NCBI GenBank assembly: GCA_011045955.1
Contig: DSBV01000088.1
Span: 1 to 40,371 of the forward strand
From: Bacteroidales bacterium
GTDB taxonomy: Bacteria > Bacteroidota > Bacteroidia > Bacteroidales > Tenuifilaceae
DNA: 40,371 bases
Reading direction: 5' to 3'
The notes below the pieces were generated by a model that searched no databases, was not told the DNA's origin, and saw only the letters and a list, made by a program, of their open reading frames with translations. This document shows positions 35,525 through 40,371 of this stretch, piece after piece. Both the position numbers and the translations under genes were made by a program. The first letter of the stretch is position 1. The number at the start of each line of letters is the position of its first letter.

Positions 35525-36589
35525 TTATGGCTGATTTTCAAGTAGGTCGATATAAACCGGCAAGTGGTCGCTGTAGCCGCCGTGGTAACGGTACCCAATA
35601 TAGGTACGGAAAGGTTTCTTCCCGCTATACTGCTTATCGGGCTCAAGCAACAGATCGCTTTCAAATACCGCCGCCATTTGCGGCGTGGTGAACAGCCCAT
35701 GTTTCCTGCTTAAAAGACTTTGCGAAATAATGATTTGGTCAATAATTCCCCATGTCCCCTGATGCTTATAGCTTCCAAAACCACGACTTTTGAGAATGGC
35801 AGCAATATTAATTAACCCCGATGGGCAGTTGGGGTCGTACCTTTCACACGCTCCCAAACCCTCAACCACTGGGGCGCTCTCTGGCTCATCGTTCAGGTCG
35901 CCCATAACCAAAATACGAGCCTCGGGGTAAAAAACTCGAATAGAATCAATTTTACGCTTTAAGGTTTTTGCAGCGGCAAACCTGCGGCTTTCCGTCTCCA
36001 GCTCACCGCTATACTTTGATGGCCAATGGTTTACAAAAACATGCAGCGTATCTCTCCCTAGCATGCCCCTTACATAGAGAATCTCACGGGTTTTACGCGC
36101 TGAATCGTCGGGAAAAACAACGGCGACAAACTCGCAATCCTGAACCTTGAATCTATCGGGGCGGTATAGCAGAGCCACGTCAATTCCACGAGGGTCAGGC
36201 GAATCCCTGTGAACCACTCTGTACTCTAATTTGCTAAGCGGGGTATCATTTACCAGTTTGTGGAGTACAAAACCATTTTCTACCTCGCAAAGACCAACCA
36301 GCACAGGAGGATCAAGTTCACCAACAGCCATTATCACCTTGTAAATGCCATTGATTTTTGCCTCCATCTTACTCCATGTCCAGCGGCGCAGTCCGGTGGG
36401 GGTAAACTCATCGTCGCGCGTGAGCGGGTCGTTGAATGGGTCAAAAAGATTCTCGACATTATAGAACATCACCCTGTGCCTTAATGCGGTTTGTTTTTGA
36501 GCAGGTGCTATAATTGGCAAGCCAGCCAAACAGACAAAAACAATGCGTTTACACAAGCAAAAAATCCGGTACAGTATGTGGCGCCTCAT
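35525..36589 (-). CDS. Secreted endonuclease/exonuclease/phosphatase family protein
   Basis: The 354-residue protein has an N-terminal hydrophobic signal (RIVFVCLAGLPIIAPAQ) and the complete EEP fold signature: FYNVENLF (42-49), GLCEVEN with Glu102 or Glu104, VNHWPS with His188, MGDLNDEP with Asp231 and Asn233, and SDHLP with His342. Such Mg-dependent hydrolases cleave phosphodiesters in DNA, RNA, lipids or inositol phosphates; the substrate cannot be named. Secreted versions in Bacteroidota are common. It is 11 bases downstream of the beta-helix lipoprotein on the same strand and is probably cotranscribed with it. The stop lies against the repeat-rich region. Confidence 0.92.
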   Translation of the reverse strand: MRRHILYRIFCLCKRIVFVCLAGLPIIAPAQKQTALRHRVMFYNVENLFDPFNDPLTRDDEFTPTGLRRWTWSKMEAKINGIYKVIMAVGELDPPVLVGLCEVENGFVLHKLVNDTPLSKLEYRVVHRDSPDPRGIDVALLYRPDRFKVQDCEFVAVVFPDDSARKTREILYVRGMLGRDTLHVFVNHWPSKYSGELETESRRFAAAKTLKRKIDSIRVFYPEARILVMGDLNDEPESAPVVEGLGACERYDPNCPSGLINIAAILKSRGFGSYKHQGTWGIIDQIIISQSLLSRKHGLFTTPQMAAVFESDLLLEPDKQYSGKKPFRTYIGYRYHGGYSDHLPVYIDLLENQP

Positions 36590-36600
36590 TCTGAAATGGT

Positions 36601-38043
36601 TTACTCAACACGTTCATATGCTCCCAAATCGGGTTTACCATCGGCAAGACGGTTAACACCCTTTAAGTCGATAGGAAAATCAAGGGCAATTGTGATATCA
36701 CCTATGTCCTTAGCTGGGCTAAGGGAATCGAGTTCAAAATTCCACTTGGCAATATCCTTAAACTTGGGGTCGTCACGTTTAACACGCATAAAATGTTCAA
36801 GATCGTTTAGGTTAATACTGGGCGGTACCTTAAGTATGCAGTCGGTAAAATTGTAGTTAAAGCTTGCATTAACGGGTTGCCCGTTATACTTGTAATCAAG
36901 CCCTAACTCATTGGTTATACTACCATAAATAATTGAATTAAAGAATGATGCCTCCTCTAAATCGCGGGGTTCAACCAGAACCTGCCCACCGGGAACAGTC
37001 TGATAAGTATAGTAATTGTTGAGCAGTAATGCTGGCCCTTTGCGGAAGATGTAATCGCCCCAGTAATTTGCAATGGTTGTGTGATAAAATCGATACGTTC
37101 CACCCATGATTAATGCAACACATGAGTATGCCGAATTATAAAACAAGCAGTTATCAACATCCACATTGGCTCCCCGTGCTAAAAAAGCAACATAACTGGC
37201 ATTGCCGATTTTAGAATGTGAAAGGACAAGGGTTGGTGTACCAGGGGTGACACATGTATCAACCATAAGCCCTATAATGGCATTCTTGATATCGGCCCAA
37301 GCAATTGAGTTGTTTAGTGAACCTGCACTTAGCCAAACCCCACCCCATTGTCCACCCTTGTCAGAGTAAAACTTTTCCAACCTATCGCCCTGCATGGTTA
37401 CTGGTAGGTCAGCCGAACCTTCAACCTTTAGGGTTCCCGCTACCACGAGTTGTGCATTGCTATGGAAGTGTAAACGTGCGCCGGCAGGTATTGTAAGGGT
37501 AGCATTCTTATCCACAAAAAGGTAATCGTAAATCAGATGGGGCTTGTTAACTGGAAAAACCGAATCGGTTTCAATGGTTACCCCGTTATGCATGTAAACA
37601 TCCTGCCCCCACGCAACCAGCTTTACATCCTGGACATTGCTATTGGTTACAAAAACAATTGAGTCGGATATTAGCAAGGGAGCATCGTTCAAGGTAGGAT
37701 TTATAGTAACCTCAACCATAACAAAAAGGCTATCGCCCGAACGCAAAGGAATATTTTTAACCAATGGTCCTGAGCGGCCATCTGCATTTATCCTGTACGC
37801 CGATGAACTGCCACCAGCTAAGGCTACTGACGAAATGCGAACATCGCTTTTGCTTGTGTTGTAAACCTTGAGGTAACGGGTTGATGAACCTATGGTGGTA
37901 AACACGGTATCGAACAGAACCGTATCGGTGCTAAAGATGAGCTTGATTGATGGGCTGGACGAAAAGTTTTCGGTTTCGCATGCCCATAATGCTGACGCGA
38001 CAAGTAGGATGGCTAAAAATCGATTTAATATCTTTTTAAACAT
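36601..38043 (-). CDS. Lipoprotein with right-handed beta-helix region
   Basis: The 480-residue protein begins MFKKILNRFLAILLVASALW and then Cys22, a clear lipobox. In-frame TTG codons lie upstream (to 38052), but the ATG at 38043 is preferred. Residues about 25-140 form a beta-sandwich-like region (TDTVLFDTVFTTIGSSTRYL onward) resembling choice-of-anchor domains. From about 160 to 400 the pattern (ATLTIPAGARLHF, LVVAGTLKVEGS, GVWLSAGSLNNSI) suggests a parallel beta-helix. The C-terminus ends GKPDLGAYE, a signature often found in Bacteroidota right-handed beta-helix proteins. It is likely anchored in the outer membrane. No catalytic site is recognised. It is the first gene of a minus-strand pair with the EEP protein. 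Confidence 0.85.
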   Translation of the reverse strand: MFKKILNRFLAILLVASALWACETENFSSSPSIKLIFSTDTVLFDTVFTTIGSSTRYLKVYNTSKSDVRISSVALAGGSSSAYRINADGRSGPLVKNIPLRSGDSLFVMVEVTINPTLNDAPLLISDSIVFVTNSNVQDVKLVAWGQDVYMHNGVTIETDSVFPVNKPHLIYDYLFVDKNATLTIPAGARLHFHSNAQLVVAGTLKVEGSADLPVTMQGDRLEKFYSDKGGQWGGVWLSAGSLNNSIAWADIKNAIIGLMVDTCVTPGTPTLVLSHSKIGNASYVAFLARGANVDVDNCLFYNSAYSCVALIMGGTYRFYHTTIANYWGDYIFRKGPALLLNNYYTYQTVPGGQVLVEPRDLEEASFFNSIIYGSITNELGLDYKYNGQPVNASFNYNFTDCILKVPPSINLNDLEHFMRVKRDDPKFKDIAKWNFELDSLSPAKDIGDITIALDFPIDLKGVNRLADGKPDLGAYERVE

Positions 38044-38062
38044 CAACAACAAAATAATTTTC

Positions 38063-38070
38063 TACTTTTG
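38063..38070 (+). promoter_or_regulatory. -7 box for the amidohydrolase gene
   Basis: TACTTTTG matches TAnnTTTG; a transcript start near 38076 would leave about 30 bases to the ATG at 38106. Confidence 0.55.
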
Positions 38071-38086
38071 ATAATAAAACTTACAA

Positions 38087-38094
38087 CAAAGATA
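38087..38094 (-). promoter_or_regulatory. -7 box for the beta-helix lipoprotein gene
   Basis: CAAAGATA on the plus strand reads TATCTTTG on the minus strand, a perfect TAnnTTTG. It would start transcription near 38080, about 37 bases before the lipoprotein ATG, across the opposing promoter. Confidence 0.55.
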
Positions 38095-38105
38095 GTTTAA
38101 CTGAC

Positions 38106-39746
38106 ATGAAGACACACTCAATATTGATATTTTTAATCATAAGCATAGCAATTATGGCATGTAGCAAACGGCAAAAAGCCGATTTAATTGTAACCAATGC
38201 AACTGTTTACGCTGTTGATTCTGTGTTTTCAATTGCTGAAAGTTTTGCGGTTGCTAATGGTAAAATTGTAGCAGTGGGTACAAACGATGAAGTACTCTCA
38301 GCATATAGCGCCGACACCATACTTGACCTAAAAGGGAAATTCGTTTACCCTGGTTTTATTGATGCGCATTGCCATTTCTTAGGGTACGGCCTTGGATTGC
38401 ATAAGGCATGGCTAAGCGGAGCAAAGTCGTGGAGCGAGGTGGTAAACCGCTTAATTGAACATCAAAACAATTACCCTACCAAATGGGTGGAAGGCAGGGG
38501 ATGGAACCAGAACGAGTGGGATGTGAAGGAGTTTCCTACCAACGAACTAGTAAACAAGGCATTCCCAGACAAGCCAGTTTACATTGTTCGTATAGATGGG
38601 CATGCTGCAATAGCCAATAGCAAAGCCTTAGCAATAGCAGGGATTACAGGCAGTACAAAAATCTCAGGTGGTGAAATAGTTTTAAAGGATGGCAAGCCTA
38701 CAGGAGTTCTTATTGATAACGCAATGGAGCTGGTACGCAGGTGCATTCCCACACCAAGCAGGGTGCAAAAAGCCAACGCCCTAATAATTGCCCAGCAAAA
38801 TTGCTTTGCAGTGGGTTTAACCGGCGTTCACGATGCCGGGCTCGATACCGATGAGGTTGAACTAATCGACTCGTTACAGCAAGCAGGGAAACTAAAAATG
38901 CGCATTAACGCCATGCTTAACCCTACCAACGACAATTTTGAAAAGTATATCAGCAAGGGAATTTATAGCACAGAGCGGTTGACAGTTAGGTCGATAAAAA
39001 TTTATGCCGATGGCGCACTGGGTTCACGTGGTGCCCTATTACTCAAGCCTTATACCGATGATCCCAGTACCCGCGGCATTCAGGTTGAGCCTACTGAAAA
39101 ACTTGATTCGGTTTGCAGCTTGGCATATAAGCATGGTTACCAGGCTTGCACGCACTGCATTGGCGATGCAGCCGTTAGGCTGATGCTGGATATTTACAGC
39201 AAGTACCTACCCCAAGGCAACGACCTACGCTGGCGGATTGAGCATTCGCAGGTGGTTGACCCAAACGATTTGCCCCGCTACGGCCAGTACAACGTTGTGC
39301 CATCGGTGCAAACCACACACGCAACATCGGATATGTTTTGGGCGGTAAACCGGCTGGGCGATAGGGTTAAATATGCCTACGCCTACCAAATCCTTCTGGA
39401 TCAGAACGGCTGGCTACCCAACGGCAGCGATTTCCCGATTGAGGACATCAACCCGCTATATGGTTTTTACGCTGCCGTGGCGCGCAAAAACCTGAACGGT
39501 GAACCTCAGAAAGGATTTCAGAAGGAGAATGCCCTTACCCGCGAACAAGCACTTCGCGCCATGACCATTTGGGCTGCAAAAGCTTGCTTTGAAGAAAACC
39601 TAAAAGGAAGTCTTGAGGTTGGCAAGTATGCCGATTTTGTAGTACTTGATTTTGATTTAATTAATTCCGAAATTAGTAATGCCCCTAAGGCACAGATTTT
39701 ACAAACGTTTATCGGCGGTGAGAATGTTTATACGAAAAACCAATGA
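38106..39746 (+). CDS. Amidohydrolase family lipoprotein (YtcJ-like)
   Basis: This 546-residue protein has a lipobox (IMA before Cys19) and an amidohydrolase-3 (YtcJ-like) domain over the rest. It has ADLIVTNATVYAVD at the start and FIDAHCHFLGYG with the first metal-binding His pair. KIYADGALGSRGALL carries the position of the bridging Lys, CTHCIGDAA and RIEHSQVV carry later metal His residues, and LPNGSDFPIEDINP carries the catalytic Asp. The C-terminus KYADFVVLDFD closes the small beta domain. Substrates of this family are mostly uncharacterised amides or N-formyl compounds. It overlaps the next gene by four bases (ATGA), so the two are translated from one message. Confidence 0.92.
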   Translation: MKTHSILIFLIISIAIMACSKRQKADLIVTNATVYAVDSVFSIAESFAVANGKIVAVGTNDEVLSAYSADTILDLKGKFVYPGFIDAHCHFLGYGLGLHKAWLSGAKSWSEVVNRLIEHQNNYPTKWVEGRGWNQNEWDVKEFPTNELVNKAFPDKPVYIVRIDGHAAIANSKALAIAGITGSTKISGGEIVLKDGKPTGVLIDNAMELVRRCIPTPSRVQKANALIIAQQNCFAVGLTGVHDAGLDTDEVELIDSLQQAGKLKMRINAMLNPTNDNFEKYISKGIYSTERLTVRSIKIYADGALGSRGALLLKPYTDDPSTRGIQVEPTEKLDSVCSLAYKHGYQACTHCIGDAAVRLMLDIYSKYLPQGNDLRWRIEHSQVVDPNDLPRYGQYNVVPSVQTTHATSDMFWAVNRLGDRVKYAYAYQILLDQNGWLPNGSDFPIEDINPLYGFYAAVARKNLNGEPQKGFQKENALTREQALRAMTIWAAKACFEENLKGSLEVGKYADFVVLDFDLINSEISNAPKAQILQTFIGGENVYTKNQ

Positions 39747-40213
39747 TGATTGAAATTGTAAAAGCTAACAAATCTAACCTGCTTGAGGTACTTTACATTA
39801 TAAGGGAGTGTTCCAGGCAACTAATAGAAAAGGGAGCTAAGTACTGGTACAACAGCTTGGCTGACAGCCTTGAAATATCAACTGACATTGAATTGGGCTT
39901 TATCTACCTTATCAAATACAACTATGTGCCAGTAGGCACTATAACCTTGAAGTTTTTACCAGAAAGGGAGAGTTTACAACTTGAAAGGCTTGCCATCTTT
40001 CCGGCATACCAAAAGAAAGATCTAGGCCAAAAACTCATTGAGTTTGCAAAAGAAACGGCTAAGAAAAAGGGTGTAAAAAAAATACTTGGTTCAATTCCCA
40101 TTGACGACGCCGACCTACTACACCTTCTAGAACAGAATAATTTTGTAAGAAAAGGCGAAAGTATCCCAGTTGAAAAAAGTCCAATTGCAGTTGAACTGGA
40201 GTTATTGCTATAG
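39743..40213 (+). CDS. GNAT family N-acetyltransferase
   Basis: The 156-residue protein has the GNAT acetyl-CoA binding core LERLAIFPAYQKKDLGQKLI, in which QKKDLG stands for the usual Q/R-x-x-G-x-G/A with the first Gly replaced by Asp. GTITLKF precedes it, and a C-terminal segment KILGSIPIDDADLLHLLEQN follows. It transfers acetyl groups to an unknown amine. The start codon overlaps the stop of the amidohydrolase gene (ATGA at 39743-39746), which implies translational coupling. The frame is complete. The 158 bases after it to the window end show no gene. Confidence 0.88.
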   Translation: MMIEIVKANKSNLLEVLYIIRECSRQLIEKGAKYWYNSLADSLEISTDIELGFIYLIKYNYVPVGTITLKFLPERESLQLERLAIFPAYQKKDLGQKLIEFAKETAKKKGVKKILGSIPIDDADLLHLLEQNNFVRKGESIPVEKSPIAVELELLL

Positions 40214-40371
40214 TTCAAAAAAAGGGAATTCCTCCTACACCTGAATTTTAAAAGCAAGATTCAAGTCACAAATGCAACTTTTGTCTTTGTTAATAATTGG
40301 TTTTTTACAAATATAGGACTTTTATAGCTATACCGCTTCCTTGGCCTGCTGTTAATTCTGTTCGCAACAAA

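Noticed and set aside
40309-40316. CAAATATA near the window end, a minus-strand -7 box
   Set aside because: It would direct transcription antisense into the GNAT gene with no minus-strand gene there; such a motif is expected by chance in AT-rich DNA.

Overview
The window looks like a Bacteroidota chromosome, probably in or near the Bacteroidales/Marinilabiliales. The order is inferred; the phylum is well supported. The evidence is a giant secreted protein with a type IX secretion (T9SS) C-terminal tail, a SusC-style TonB receptor with an N-terminal carboxypeptidase-D-like domain, several lipoproteins, promoter -7 boxes of the form TAnnTTTG ahead of many genes, and few Shine-Dalgarno sequences. 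I saw no tRNA, rRNA, insertion sequence, phage gene or CRISPR array.

Layout. 1-7.0 kb: a T9SS-secreted multimodular surface protein whose first codons lie outside the window. 7.5-8.1 kb: an OsmC-like protein and a DUF1858 protein. 8.1-8.9 kb: gene-free DNA packed with dispersed repeats and hairpins. 8.87-10.2 kb: asparagine synthetase AsnA behind a leader with two successive Asn-codon-rich mini-ORFs, each overlapping or followed by an intrinsic terminator. 10.5-16.3 kb: branched-chain aminotransferase, a two-domain M16 peptidase and an amidase lipoprotein. 16.7-17.6 kb: a seven-repeat WG protein. 17.7-26.4 kb: a SAM-I riboswitch followed by a methionine operon (metY with a frameshift, metX, homoserine dehydrogenase, metH, metF). 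26.6-28.9 kb: a hybrid PAS histidine kinase. 29.1-33.2 kb: a TPP riboswitch followed by thiamine uptake genes (TonB receptor, PnuT-like permease, thiamine pyrophosphokinase). 33.5-34.5 kb: a KAS III-like enzyme. 34.5-35.5 kb: a second repeat-rich gene-free stretch. 35.5-38.0 kb, minus strand: a beta-helix lipoprotein and a secreted endonuclease/exonuclease/phosphatase protein. 38.1-40.2 kb: an amidohydrolase lipoprotein overlapping a GNAT acetyltransferase.

The most interesting system is the asnA leader. Leader peptide 1 (26 codons) has six Asn codons in nine. Leader peptide 2 (30 codons) has six consecutive Asn codons followed by Pro-Pro-Pro. Each terminator hairpin competes with an upstream antiterminator pairing that a ribosome stalled on Asn codons would leave free. 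For the first unit this is a 13-bp helix exclusive with the terminator. This reads as two ribosome-mediated attenuators in series, sensing charged tRNA-Asn and controlling asparagine synthesis.

The window therefore holds three RNA-level nutrient sensors: Asn leader peptides for asparagine, a SAM riboswitch for methionine, and a TPP riboswitch for thiamine. The gene-free stretches share several dispersed repeat families: 7-bp AAGGATA/AAGGTTA tracts, long palindromes, a roughly 110-bp element present three times, and short ATTCCGACTCATTC-type and CATCCTGAGC-type pieces.
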